From the NCBI GenBank assembly GCA_965278985.1, contig OZ257131.1, forward strand, positions 3,224,001 to 3,288,000: a DNA stretch of 64,000 bases, in the 5' to 3' direction. Origin of the DNA: CAISIP01 sp965278985. Its GTDB lineage: Bacteria > Pseudomonadota > Gammaproteobacteria > Burkholderiales > Burkholderiaceae_C. Made by a program: the position numbers and the translations under genes. Positions 32,941-42,736 of this stretch are shown piece after piece (position 1 is the first letter of the stretch; every line of letters starts with the position of its first letter). The notes beneath the pieces were generated by a model. It was not told the DNA's origin, did no database searches, and saw only the letters and a list, made by a program, of their open reading frames with translations.

Positions 32941-33873
32941 ATGGAAACCACCTGGCTCGAAGAAGCCCCCACCATCGAAGCCCCCCCGCGCGATTCGCGC
33001 CTGAAGATCGAGCGCGAGGCCCACAAGCTCGAGAAGCGCCTGTGCCGCCAGGTCGGGCAGGCCATCGTCGACTACAACATGATCGGCGAAGGCGACAAGG
33101 TCATGGTCTGCGTGAGCGGCGGCAAGGACAGTTATGCCCTGCTCGACATCCTGCTGAAGCTCAAGGCGCGCGCGCCGGTGCACTTCGAGCTGATCGCCGT
33201 CAACCTCGACCAGAAGCAGCCAGGCTTCCCCGAACACGTGCTGCCGCAGTACCTTCAGGCACTGGGCGTGCCCTTCCACATCGAGAACCAGGACACGTAT
33301 TCCATCGTCAAGCGCGTTATTCCCGAGGGCAAGACGATGTGCAGCCTGTGCAGCCGGCTGCGCCGCGGCATCCTCTACCGCGTCGCCGACGAGTTGGGCG
33401 CCACCAAGATCGCGCTGGGCCACCACCGCGACGACATCCTGCAGACCTTCTTCCTGAACATGTTCTTCGGTGGCAAGCTCAAGGGCATGCCGCCCAAGCT
33501 CGTCAGTGACGATGGCCGCCACGTCGTGATCCGCCCGCTGGCCAACGTGGCCGAGAAGGACCTCGTCCGCTGGGCCGCGCACCGCGCCTTCCCGATCATC
33601 CCCTGCACCCTGTGCGGCAGCCAGACCAACCTGCAGCGCGTGCAGGTGGCCGAGATGCTGCGCAGCTGGGACAAGCAGTTCCCCGGCCGCATCGAGAGCA
33701 TGTTCTCCGCGTTACAGAACGTGGTGCCTTCGCACCTGATGGATGGAACGCGTTTCGATTTCAAGGGTCTGACTCCTACGGGCGTCCCGAGCGTTGACGG
33801 CGACAAGGCTTTCGACAGCGAGGATTTCACGCCCCCCGCCGCACCGGCCCTGCAGGTGGTGCGATTCGACTGA
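32941..33873 (+). CDS. ttcA: tRNA 2-thiocytidine biosynthesis protein TtcA
   Basis: A 310-aa PP-loop enzyme that thiolates cytidine 32 of certain tRNAs using ATP and a [4Fe-4S] cluster. SGGKDS (59-64) is the PP-loop. C134 and C137 in TMCSLC and C222 in IPCTLC correspond to the three cluster ligands, and GHHRDDILQTFFLNMFFGG is a family signature. The length is normal, with a short C-terminal tail. It starts 20 bp after folB, with an ACCTTCTGAGGACC leader containing GAGG. Confidence 0.97.
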   Translation: METTWLEEAPTIEAPPRDSRLKIEREAHKLEKRLCRQVGQAIVDYNMIGEGDKVMVCVSGGKDSYALLDILLKLKARAPVHFELIAVNLDQKQPGFPEHVLPQYLQALGVPFHIENQDTYSIVKRVIPEGKTMCSLCSRLRRGILYRVADELGATKIALGHHRDDILQTFFLNMFFGGKLKGMPPKLVSDDGRHVVIRPLANVAEKDLVRWAAHRAFPIIPCTLCGSQTNLQRVQVAEMLRSWDKQFPGRIESMFSALQNVVPSHLMDGTRFDFKGLTPTGVPSVDGDKAFDSEDFTPPAAPALQVVRFD

Positions 33874-33953
33874 TGGTGGTGGGCGACGGCGCGGGACGCG
33901 CCGCGCCCTTGCAGGTCGGTGCGCACCGCATGCGCCGGCCAGGAGAACATGGC

Positions 33954-34568
33954 ATGAAGACAAGAACCCTCGCTCTGCTGCTGGGCGCCGCGCTGTTGCT
34001 GGCCGGATGCGGTGGCATGCGCATCGTGGACTCGGACGTCAGCAGCTTCACGGCCGCGATCGGGCCCACGCCCGCCATCACCCTGCCCGCCCCCTACCGC
34101 TTCGAACGCCTGCCCTCGCAGCAGTCCGTGCCTGCACAGCAAGACGCCCTCGAACATTTGCTGGAGCCCGTGCTCGCGCAGGCCGGCCTGCAGCGCAATG
34201 ACGCGGCCGCCCAGTACAGCGTACAGGTCACGGTGCGCACCTTCCGCGACCCGCAGGCACCCTGGGACGACCCGCGTTATGTGCAGGGCTACGTGCGGGC
34301 CTACCCGTTCATGACGCCCTATGGCGTGTGGATGCGCAACCCCTCGATGAACGTCATGCAGTTCGACATGCCTTACTACCGGCGTGAGCTGCACCTGGTG
34401 CTGCGCCGCCTGTCCGATGCGCAGGTGGTCTACGAGACCCGCGCGCAGCACGACGGCCGCTGGCCCGACGACCAGGCCGTATTGCCGGCGATGGTGCAGG
34501 CGGCGCTGCAGGGCTTTCCGACGCCGGTGTCGGGGCCGCGGCGCATCGCCATCGAGATCCCACGCTGA
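33954..34568 (+). CDS. Outer-membrane-type lipoprotein (DUF4136-like)
   Basis: A 204-aa secreted lipoprotein: MKTRTLALLLGAALLLAGCGG with lipobox LLAGC. The mature part shows the weak pattern of DUF4136 proteins (SSFTAAIGP, FERLPSQQ, YSVQVTVRTF, YYRRELHLVLRRLSDAQVVYETRA), a fold of repeated strands of unknown function. The ATG at 33954 has AGGAG at a good distance; a longer frame lacks a signal peptide. It is 80 bp downstream of ttcA and may be read through from it. Confidence 0.8.
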   Translation: MKTRTLALLLGAALLLAGCGGMRIVDSDVSSFTAAIGPTPAITLPAPYRFERLPSQQSVPAQQDALEHLLEPVLAQAGLQRNDAAAQYSVQVTVRTFRDPQAPWDDPRYVQGYVRAYPFMTPYGVWMRNPSMNVMQFDMPYYRRELHLVLRRLSDAQVVYETRAQHDGRWPDDQAVLPAMVQAALQGFPTPVSGPRRIAIEIPR

Positions 34569-34576
34569 CGCGGTGC

Positions 34577-35500
34577 TCAGCCGGAGGCTTTCCACGCCCC
34601 CTTCAGGCTGCTGCGCGCGGCCGCGATGAAGGCGTCGCAGGCCGGTGACAGGTGCCGGTCGCGCTTGGTCACGATGTAGATGTCGCGCGAGACCTTCGGT
34701 TCGTTCAGCGCCTTGACCACCAGCTGGCCCCGGTAGCTGGACTGCAGCGCATACGCCGTGGGCATGATGCACGGCCCCAGGCCACAGGCCGTCATCCACA
34801 GCGCCGTCGACTGGAACGACACCTCGTTGACAACGCGCAGGCCGATGCCCGCACCGGTGGCCGCCAGGTCCACCAGCTGCCTCACCCCGTAGCCCGGACG
34901 CCCGGCGATCACGGGATGCCCCTCCAAATCGGCCCAGCGCAGGCGACGCAGCTTGGCCAAGGGATGGTCGGGCAGGCAGACCAGCGCCAGGTGGTCGCGC
35001 AGCAAGGTCTGCTGGTCCACCGCGTTGCCGGCGTGCTCCGGCGTTCCGATCCCGAAATCCACGTGCTCCCCCACGATGCGCGAGAGGAACTGGTCGGGTG
35101 CGCAATCGTCCACGCGCAGCACGATGTCCGGATGCGCCGCCCGGAACACCTGCACGATGCGCGGCATCAGCATGCCCGCCAGCGTGGGCGTGATCACCAC
35201 CGACACCTGGCCGCGCCGCAGCTCGCGCAGGTCGCGGAAGCCGCTGCTGAAGGCGCCCATGTCGCGCAGGATGCGCTCGGCCAGCACCGCGGCATCCGTG
35301 GCGGCCTGCGTGGGTTGCAGCGCGCGTGTGGTGCGCTCGAACAGCCGCACGCCCAGCCCCTCCTCCAGCTGGCGGATCAGCACGCTGACCGCGGACTGCG
35401 TCACGAAGAGCTGGGCCGCAGCGGCACTGAGCTTGCGCAGCCGGTAGACGGCCAGGAAGGCCTGCAGCTGGCGCACGGTGGGCAGGGCATTCTGATTCAT
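34577..35500 (-). CDS. LysR-family transcriptional regulator
   Basis: A 307-aa LysR regulator. The HTH (4-63) reads LPTVRQLQAFLAVYRLRKLSAAAAQLF then TQSAVSVLIRQLEEGLGVRLFERTTR, followed by a linker helix and a periplasmic-binding-like ligand domain (about 92-300). It is divergent from the decarboxylase-like amidohydrolase gene across a 99-bp AT-richer gap and most likely activates that gene and the Bug gene beyond it in response to an aromatic acid. Confidence 0.92.
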   Translation of the reverse strand: MNQNALPTVRQLQAFLAVYRLRKLSAAAAQLFVTQSAVSVLIRQLEEGLGVRLFERTTRALQPTQAATDAAVLAERILRDMGAFSSGFRDLRELRRGQVSVVITPTLAGMLMPRIVQVFRAAHPDIVLRVDDCAPDQFLSRIVGEHVDFGIGTPEHAGNAVDQQTLLRDHLALVCLPDHPLAKLRRLRWADLEGHPVIAGRPGYGVRQLVDLAATGAGIGLRVVNEVSFQSTALWMTACGLGPCIMPTAYALQSSYRGQLVVKALNEPKVSRDIYIVTKRDRHLSPACDAFIAAARSSLKGAWKASG

Positions 35501-35599
35501 GAAGCGACTTTAACGAATGTGCAGAATATTTCGATGGATGCATGAATGAAGATGCGCTCCAATGCCGGGCCGACCCCACCTGGAACACGAGGAGACCGC
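35501..35599. promoter_or_regulatory. Divergent LysR/amidohydrolase promoter region
   Basis: The gap is AT-richer than its surroundings. ATTC and GAAT half-sites recur on either side of the LysR start (for example ATTC 35495-35498 with GAAT 35515-35518), and CGAA pairs with TTCG at about 35514-35533. LysR binding would be expected here; no unique T-N11-A box can be picked with confidence. GAGGAG precedes the amidohydrolase ATG. Confidence 0.4.
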
Positions 35600-36646
35600 A
35601 TGCCCGACACGGCCCAGAGCCGCGGCTACCGCCGCATCGCCACCGAAGAAGCCTGGGCCCCGCCCGAACTGGCGCAGCGCTACCTCGCGCTGCTGGAGGC
35701 CGGCACCCACAACGACCCGGGCTTCCAGAACCTCTGGGGCTTCTTCGCCAAGAGCGAGTCGCCCCGCGCCCGCGACCTGTTCCACCGCATCCAGGACCTG
35801 GAGCAGCGCCGCATCGCCGACATGGATGCCGCCGGCATCGACCTGCAGCTGCTGATGCTCACGGCCCCCGGCGTACAGATGTTCGACGCCGCCACCGCCT
35901 GCGCGCTGGCCACGTCCTCCAACGACCAGCTGGCCGAGGTGATCGCGCGCCATCCCACGCGCCTGTCTGGCTTGGCTGCCTTCGCACCCCACGCGCCCGA
36001 AGCCGCTGCGAAGGAGATCGAGCGCAGCATCACGAAGCTGGGCCTCAAGGGCGCGCTCGTCAATTCGCACACGCAGGGCGAATACATGGACGACACGAAG
36101 TACGATCCGATCTTCGCGGCCTGCGAGGCGCTGGACGTGCCGCTGTACATCCACCCGAATTCGCCCTCACCGCAGATGGTGCAGCCCTTCCTCTCTCGCT
36201 GCCTGGACGCCGCCATCTTCGGCTTCCAGGCCGAGACCGGCCTGCATGTGCTGCGCCTGATCGTGAGCGGTGTGTTCGACCGTTTCCCCAAGCTCAAGGT
36301 CGTGCTGGGCCACCTGGGCGAAGGCCTGCCCTTCTGGCTCTACCGCATCGACTTCATGCATGCCGGCATCGTGCGCGCCAACCGCAGCGAAGGCGCAAGG
36401 CCCCTGCAGCGCAAGCCCAGCGAGTACCTGCGCCAGAACTTCTGGTACACCACCAGCGGCATGGCCTGGGAGCCGGCTATCCGCTTCGTGCAGGACAACA
36501 TCGGCCACGACCGCGTGATGTACGCCATGGACTATCCCTACCAGTACGTTCTGGAGGAGGTGCAGGCCATGGACGCCCTGGCACTCACGCCGGAGCAGAA
36601 ACACGCCTTCTTCGAAGGCAACGCGGTGCGGCTGTTCCGGCTCTGA
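35600..36646 (+). CDS. Amidohydrolase-fold aromatic acid decarboxylase
   Basis: A 348-aa metal-dependent protein of amidohydrolase-2 type. It starts IATEEAW, the ACMSD/LigW-like replacement of the usual HxH. YIHPNSPS provides a metal His, KVVLGHLGEGLPFWLYRIDFM the conserved GHxGE block, and YAMDYPYQY the metal Asp. Members decarboxylate gamma-resorcylate, 2,3-dihydroxybenzoate or 5-carboxyvanillate without oxygen. With LysR upstream and a Bug receptor downstream it forms a small aromatic-acid catabolic unit; the substrate is not fixed by the sequence. Confidence 0.87.
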   Translation: MPDTAQSRGYRRIATEEAWAPPELAQRYLALLEAGTHNDPGFQNLWGFFAKSESPRARDLFHRIQDLEQRRIADMDAAGIDLQLLMLTAPGVQMFDAATACALATSSNDQLAEVIARHPTRLSGLAAFAPHAPEAAAKEIERSITKLGLKGALVNSHTQGEYMDDTKYDPIFAACEALDVPLYIHPNSPSPQMVQPFLSRCLDAAIFGFQAETGLHVLRLIVSGVFDRFPKLKVVLGHLGEGLPFWLYRIDFMHAGIVRANRSEGARPLQRKPSEYLRQNFWYTTSGMAWEPAIRFVQDNIGHDRVMYAMDYPYQYVLEEVQAMDALALTPEQKHAFFEGNAVRLFRL

Positions 36647-36689
36647 GCCGCGCCCGCACCGCCGGCCACGCACACACAGGAGACACCCC

Positions 36690-37691
36690 ATGCACCCCAC
36701 CCGCAGACACCTCGTGATGACGCTGGCCGCCGCGCCGCTGGCCGGCCTGCCGCTGGCCGGCCTGCCGCTGGCCAGCCCGGCGCAGCAGCCGGCCTGGCCC
36801 ACGCGCCCCATCCGCCTGGTTGTCACCTTCCCGCCCGGCGGCAGCAGCGACGCGGCTGCACGCATCGTCGCGCCCAAGCTGGCCGAGCGCCTGGGCCAGC
36901 CCGTGGTGGTGGACAACAAGCCCGGCGCCGGTGGCGGCGTGGGCCTTGAGCTGGTAGCCAAGGCACCGGCGGACGGCTACACCATCGTGCTGGCAGCCGC
37001 AGGCGGCCTCACGGCCAACCCCTCGCTCTACAAGAACCTCGCCTACGACCCGGTGCGCGACTTCGCGCCCGTCACGAGTTTCGGCACCAGCCCCTTCGTG
37101 CTGATCGCCAACCCGTCGCTGCCGGCGAAGACCGTGGGCGAGGTGATCGCGATGGCCAAACAGCAGCCCGCCAAGTTGAGTTACGCCTCAGGTGGCAACG
37201 GCACGGCCATGCACCTGTCGGGCGAACTCGTCAAATCCATGGGCGGCGTGCACATCCTGCACATCCCGTACCGCGGCAGCGGCCCGGCGATGTTGTCCGT
37301 GATGTCGGGCGAAACCCAACTGGCCGTGGTGGACCTCGCCACCGTGGCCGGCCAGCTGCAGTCGAACCGGCTCAAGGTGCTGGGCGTGCTGGACAGCAGG
37401 CGCTCGTCGCTGGCACCGGAGTTCCCCACGCTGGCCGAGTCCGGCCTCAAGGACTTCGACGCCGCCGGCTGGTTCGCGATCCTCGCGCCGGCCGCCACAC
37501 CCCAGGCCATCGTGGCGCGGCTCAACACCGAGATCACCACCATCCTGCGCCTGCCCGAAGTGCGTGAACGTTTTGCCGCCGCCGGCCTGGAGCCGCTGCC
37601 CAGCACCAGCGAAGAGCTGGCGCAGCGCATCCGCGCCGAAACCACCAAGTGGGCGCAGGTGATCAAGGTGTCCGGCGCGAAGCTGGACTGA
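36690..37691 (+). CDS. Bug/TctC-family substrate-binding protein
   Basis: A 333-aa periplasmic receptor. The leader carries a Tat/Sec-like HPTRRHLVM start and a repeated AGLPL segment, then WPTRPIRLVVTFPPGGSSDAAARIV and LGQPVVVDNKPGAGGGVGLELV, the Bug hallmark. It follows the decarboxylase gene by 43 bp with AGGAGAC before the ATG, so it probably binds the decarboxylase substrate. No permease genes accompany it. It is the second Bug protein in this window. Confidence 0.92.
   Translation: MHPTRRHLVMTLAAAPLAGLPLAGLPLASPAQQPAWPTRPIRLVVTFPPGGSSDAAARIVAPKLAERLGQPVVVDNKPGAGGGVGLELVAKAPADGYTIVLAAAGGLTANPSLYKNLAYDPVRDFAPVTSFGTSPFVLIANPSLPAKTVGEVIAMAKQQPAKLSYASGGNGTAMHLSGELVKSMGGVHILHIPYRGSGPAMLSVMSGETQLAVVDLATVAGQLQSNRLKVLGVLDSRRSSLAPEFPTLAESGLKDFDAAGWFAILAPAATPQAIVARLNTEITTILRLPEVRERFAAAGLEPLPSTSEELAQRIRAETTKWAQVIKVSGAKLD
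36735..36779. repeat. 15-bp tandem repeat in signal peptide
   Basis: Three adjacent 15-bp units (CCGCTGGCCGGCCTG twice, then a third with two changes) encode Pro-Leu-Ala-Gly-Leu repeats in the hydrophobic core of the Bug protein leader. Loss or gain of a unit would shorten or lengthen the leader by five residues in frame. Confidence 0.8.
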
Positions 37692-37697
37692 CCGCCT

Positions 37698-38977
37698 TCA
37701 GGCAGCACGCGGCATGGCCTGCGCACCCGCGGCGTCGGCGAGCAGCCTCTGCAGGATCTCCGGCACCTCGAAGATCGCGCGGTTGTGCTGCCGCCGCACC
37801 TGCGCCTGGAAGGCCGGCAACTGCGCGCACAGCGCGGGCACCGCCGTCCCCACATCGCGGAAGCTGTTGAGCACCACGCCCAGGCCGTTGTCGTCCAGCC
37901 ACTGCGTGTTGTAGCGCTCCTGTGGCATGGTGCCCGCGTTGCGCACCGTCACCACGGGCAGCCCCATGTGCACGGCCTCGGACAGGCTGCCGGGCCCGGG
38001 CTTGCCGATGAAGAAATCGCCCAGCGCGAGGTGCCGCCGCACCTCGCGCGTGAAGCCCACCACCCTGCGTGGTGCCGCGGCCTTGTGCTGGCGCAGCCGC
38101 TGGGCCAGCGCGGTGTGGTGGCCGCAGAGCAGGATCAACGGCACGTCGGGCAGCTTGCGCGCTATTGCGTCCATCGCCATCGAGCCCGCACCGCCGAACA
38201 TCACCACGCCCACCGGCTGCCCCGGCGCGAAGCCTAGCGCTGCACGCTCGGCTTCGCGGTCCATCTCCAGCGGCGCATGGAAGTCGGGGTGCATCAGCAT
38301 GCCCGAGGTGGCATGCAGGAAGTCGTCGCCATGGCCCGCCGCGCGCGCCTGCGCCAGCGCATGCGGCGTGCCGCAGACCAGGTGCTGCGGCAGGTCGGGC
38401 TCGCCCCAGAAATGCGGCGGCAGGTCCGCCATGTCGGTCATCACCGTCACAAATGGCGTGTGCGGTTGCAGCGCGTGCAGGCTCTGGCACATCGCGCGGT
38501 TGAAGTTGGGCACCAGCGACACCACCATCTCGGGCCGGCTCTGGCGCCAGTGGGCAGACAAGCGTTCGCACAGCAGGTTGTGCGCCATGCGGATGCCGCC
38601 CTGCAGCAGCTTGAGCTCCTGCGCCAGGCCCAGCGTCCAGCCGCGCGCGAGGCGCAGGTTGTAGAGGTCCTCCGGTGCCATGCCGGTGCAGCGCTGGAAC
38701 AGGGCCTGCGGGTCGATCACGTCGAACAGGTTCACGAGCCGCAGCGTCCAGGGGCGCTGCTGCCGGTCACACACGGCCTGCAGGGCGAGCGCGGCGGCAC
38801 GGTGGCCGCCGCCGGCGTTGAAATACAGCACGTCGATGGGCGTGGCGTTGCCGTTGCCCATCGGTGCTGCGCGCACTGCGCCATGGGCCGGCAGCTGTCC
38901 CGGTACCGATGCCATCGCAGGCCTGCGTGCTGGCGCGGCCGTGGGCGCGCGTGGGATGGCCGCGGGGGACGGACGCA

Positions 38978-38978
<1 letters not shown>
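37698..38978 (-). CDS. MGDG synthase-like glycosyltransferase
   Basis: A 426-aa GT28-fold enzyme. VLYFNAGGGHRAAALAL near the N terminus is the glycine-rich loop of monogalactosyldiacylglycerol synthases and related processive glucosyltransferases. VTVMTDMADLPPHFW lies in the acceptor domain, and FFIGKPGPGSLSEAVHMGLPVV is the nucleotide-sugar binding site. It would move a sugar from UDP-hexose onto diacylglycerol or another lipid at the inner membrane. The ATG at 38978 shares one base with the stop of the upstream GT4 gene (TGATG) and has GGAGG upstream, so the two enzymes are coupled. Confidence 0.83.
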
Positions 38979-40228
<1,250 letters not shown>

Positions 40229-40364
40229 GGCAATGCGGGCGAAGTGGACGACGCCGCCATGCTGCCGCGCCGCCGCGTCAACGCCATGACGGGCGCAAGA
40301 CAGTGCCATGACGACACACCGCTGCCACGCATCCGTCATCGGCGCTTCACGCGCGCATTCCACG

Positions 40365-41018
40365 ATGGCGCTGCCCGCAACAACCCGAACCGGAGCCGCC
40401 GTGCACGACTTCTTCGAGACCCTGCGCATCCAGCGCGACGATGACCACCGCTACTACCACCACAGCCGCATCAACCAGTCGCTGCACCTGCTCAGCGCCT
40501 GCACCTTCGTGGCGAGTTATGTGCTGCTGTTCATCGACCCGGCCGTGGCCGCGCTGCTGGCCTGGACGGTGGCCATGACCAGCCGCCAGGCCGGCCACTT
40601 CTTCTTCGAGCCCAAGGGTTATGACCATGTGAACCAGGCCACGCACGACCACAAGGAGGCCATCAAGGTCGGCTACAACCTGCGCCGCAAAGTGGTGCTG
40701 ATGGGCCTGTGGGTGCTGCTGCCGATGCTGCTGTGGCTGCAGCCCAGCCTGTTCGGTCTGGTCACCCCGCCGGCTCCCGGCATCGAGGGCTGGTTGCGCC
40801 AGGTCGGCATGGCCTGGCTGGCACTGGGCGTGGCAGCGGTGCTGATGCGCACCGTGCACCTGTTCTTCCTGCAGGGCGTGGTGGCCGGCCTGGCGTGGAT
40901 GACGAAGATCCTCACCGACCCCTTCCACGACATCAAGCTCTACGCCAGGAGCCCGCTGTACCTGCTGCGCGGCGAGCTGATCGACCCGATGCACGCGGTC
41001 GGCACGGCCCGCCGATAA
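40365..41018 (+). CDS. Polytopic membrane protein, DUF962/Mpo1-like
   Basis: A 217-aa (or 205-aa from GTG 40401, which has GGAG upstream) membrane protein with four hydrophobic helices. A His-rich start RIQRDDDHRYYHHSRINQSLH and SRQAGHFFFEPKGYDH resemble the histidine pattern of Mpo1/DUF962 proteins, one of which is an iron-dependent 2-hydroxy-fatty-acid dioxygenase in yeast. The match is only to these short patterns, so this is a suggestion. It leads a plus-strand run with an aminotransferase (59 bp gap) and phosphatidylserine decarboxylase, pointing to membrane lipid work. Confidence 0.65.
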   Translation: MALPATTRTGAAVHDFFETLRIQRDDDHRYYHHSRINQSLHLLSACTFVASYVLLFIDPAVAALLAWTVAMTSRQAGHFFFEPKGYDHVNQATHDHKEAIKVGYNLRRKVVLMGLWVLLPMLLWLQPSLFGLVTPPAPGIEGWLRQVGMAWLALGVAAVLMRTVHLFFLQGVVAGLAWMTKILTDPFHDIKLYARSPLYLLRGELIDPMHAVGTARR

Positions 41019-41077
41019 CGCGCCCGTCTGACGCACACCGCGACGCGCCCTTCGCTACGCCCTTCCACACGCCCTTC

Positions 41078-42736
41078 ATGCTCGAACTCAGCCTGCTCGC
41101 TGGCATGGGCCTGGTGGCCGCAGCCGCCGCGGCCGCCCTCGTGCCCGCCGCCCACCAGCGCCTCGCCCTGTCGCGCGCCAAGCACCGCTCGCTGGCGGGG
41201 CATTCGAAACTCTCGCGCCGCCTGGCGCGGCGGCTGCCCTTCTATGACTTTGGCGCCGAGCGCTTCTTTGATTCCGACGGTGCGCCACCCGAGGTGGCCG
41301 CGCAGCGGCGCGCCGGCCTGGAGCGACTGGCCACCGTCTTCGAACAGCGCTACCCGCAAACACGGGCCATGACGCAGGCCGCGCGCGAAGGCGTGGCCGA
41401 CCTGCAGTTCACCGGCCGCTACCGCGTGCCCTTCCAGTACAGCCGCGTGCTGCGCGAACACCTGCAAGTGGGCGCCTTCCTGCGCGCGAGCCAGGGCGTG
41501 CAGCTGACCGACCTGGACGGCAATGTTTTCTACGACCTGGCTGGCTCCTATGGCGTCAACCTCTTCGGCACGGACTTCTACAAATCCTGCATTGCCGAAG
41601 GCAGCGCGCGCGTGCAGGAGCTCGGCCCGGTGCTGGGCAGCTACCACCCGGCCGTGCTGCACAACATGCAGCGCCTGCGCGCCATCTCCGGCAAGGAGGA
41701 AGTCTCCTTCCACATGTCCGGCACCGAGGCCGTGATGCAGGCCGTGCGCCTGGCGCGTTACCACACACGCCGCACGCACCTGGTGCGCTTCTGCGGCGCG
41801 TACCACGGCTGGTGGGACGACGTGCAGCCCGGTGTGGGCAACCCCGTGGGTGCCGAGCGCACCTACACGCTGCGCGACATGGACGAGCGCACGCTGAAGG
41901 TGCTGGCCACGCGGCGCGACATCGCCTGTGTGCTGGTCAACCCGCTGCAGGCGCTGCACCCCAACGCCAATGCGCCGTCCGACTCCGCGCTGGTGGCCGG
42001 CCGTGCGCCCGCGCACTACGACCGCGCCGCCTACACCCATTGGCTGCACCGGCTGCGCGAGGTCTGCACGCGGCGCGGCATCGTGCTGATCTTCGACGAG
42101 GTGTTCCTGGGCTTCCGGCTGGCGCCGGGCGGCGCGCAGGAATACTTCGGTGTGCAGGCGGACCTGGTCACCTACGGCAAGACACTGGGTGGTGGCCTGC
42201 CGGTGGGCGTGGTCTGCGGCCCGCATGCGCTGATGCGCCGCTGGCGCGACGACAAGCCGGCCGACATCTGCTTCGCGCGTGGCACCTTCAATGCGCACCC
42301 CTACGTGATGGGTGCGATGCAGGTGTTCCTGGAGCGGCTGCAGACACCCGCCGTGCAGGCGCTGTACCAGGACATGGACAGCACCTGGGACGATCGGGCG
42401 CGCCAGCTCAACGTGATGCTGGAGAAGGCCGGCCTGCCGGTGCGCGTGGGCGCGATGTCCACCGTCTGGGCCGTGGGCCACACCCAGCCCTCGCGTTACC
42501 ACTGGATGCTGCAGTTCTACCTGCGCGCGCAGGGCCTGGCCCTGAGCTGGGTGGGCACGGGCCGCCTCATCTTCAGCCTGAACTACACGCAGGACGACTT
42601 CGACGAGGTGGCGCGCCGCTTCGTCGCAGGCTGCGAGGCCATGCGCGCCGACGGCTGGTGGTGGCAGGACACCGGGTTGACGAAGCGCAGCATCGCGCAG
42701 CGCATGGTGATGGAGATGCTGGGCCATGGTCGCTGA
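41078..42736 (+). CDS. Class III aminotransferase, GSA-aminomutase-like
   Basis: A 552-aa PLP enzyme with the class III core (about 105-535): SGTEAVMQAVRLAR, LIFDEVFLGFRL (D340 at the pyridine nitrogen) and YGKTLGGGLPVG (K368, Schiff base). The nearest named relative by pattern is glutamate-1-semialdehyde 2,1-aminomutase, but an N-terminal extension of about 100 residues starts with a membrane-anchor-like helix (LLAGMGLVAAAAAAALV), which haem enzymes lack. A membrane-tethered aminotransferase next to phosphatidylserine decarboxylase suggests an amino-containing lipid headgroup; this is inference. Its 3' end overlaps the psd start by 11 bp. Confidence 0.82.
   Translation: MLELSLLAGMGLVAAAAAAALVPAAHQRLALSRAKHRSLAGHSKLSRRLARRLPFYDFGAERFFDSDGAPPEVAAQRRAGLERLATVFEQRYPQTRAMTQAAREGVADLQFTGRYRVPFQYSRVLREHLQVGAFLRASQGVQLTDLDGNVFYDLAGSYGVNLFGTDFYKSCIAEGSARVQELGPVLGSYHPAVLHNMQRLRAISGKEEVSFHMSGTEAVMQAVRLARYHTRRTHLVRFCGAYHGWWDDVQPGVGNPVGAERTYTLRDMDERTLKVLATRRDIACVLVNPLQALHPNANAPSDSALVAGRAPAHYDRAAYTHWLHRLREVCTRRGIVLIFDEVFLGFRLAPGGAQEYFGVQADLVTYGKTLGGGLPVGVVCGPHALMRRWRDDKPADICFARGTFNAHPYVMGAMQVFLERLQTPAVQALYQDMDSTWDDRARQLNVMLEKAGLPVRVGAMSTVWAVGHTQPSRYHWMLQFYLRAQGLALSWVGTGRLIFSLNYTQDDFDEVARRFVAGCEAMRADGWWWQDTGLTKRSIAQRMVMEMLGHGR

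Noticed and set aside
41078..42736. Housekeeping hemL for the GSA-like aminotransferase
   Set aside because: The protein has about 100 extra N-terminal residues with a hydrophobic helix and lies in a lipid-enzyme cluster. A haem role is possible but not supported enough to give the symbol.
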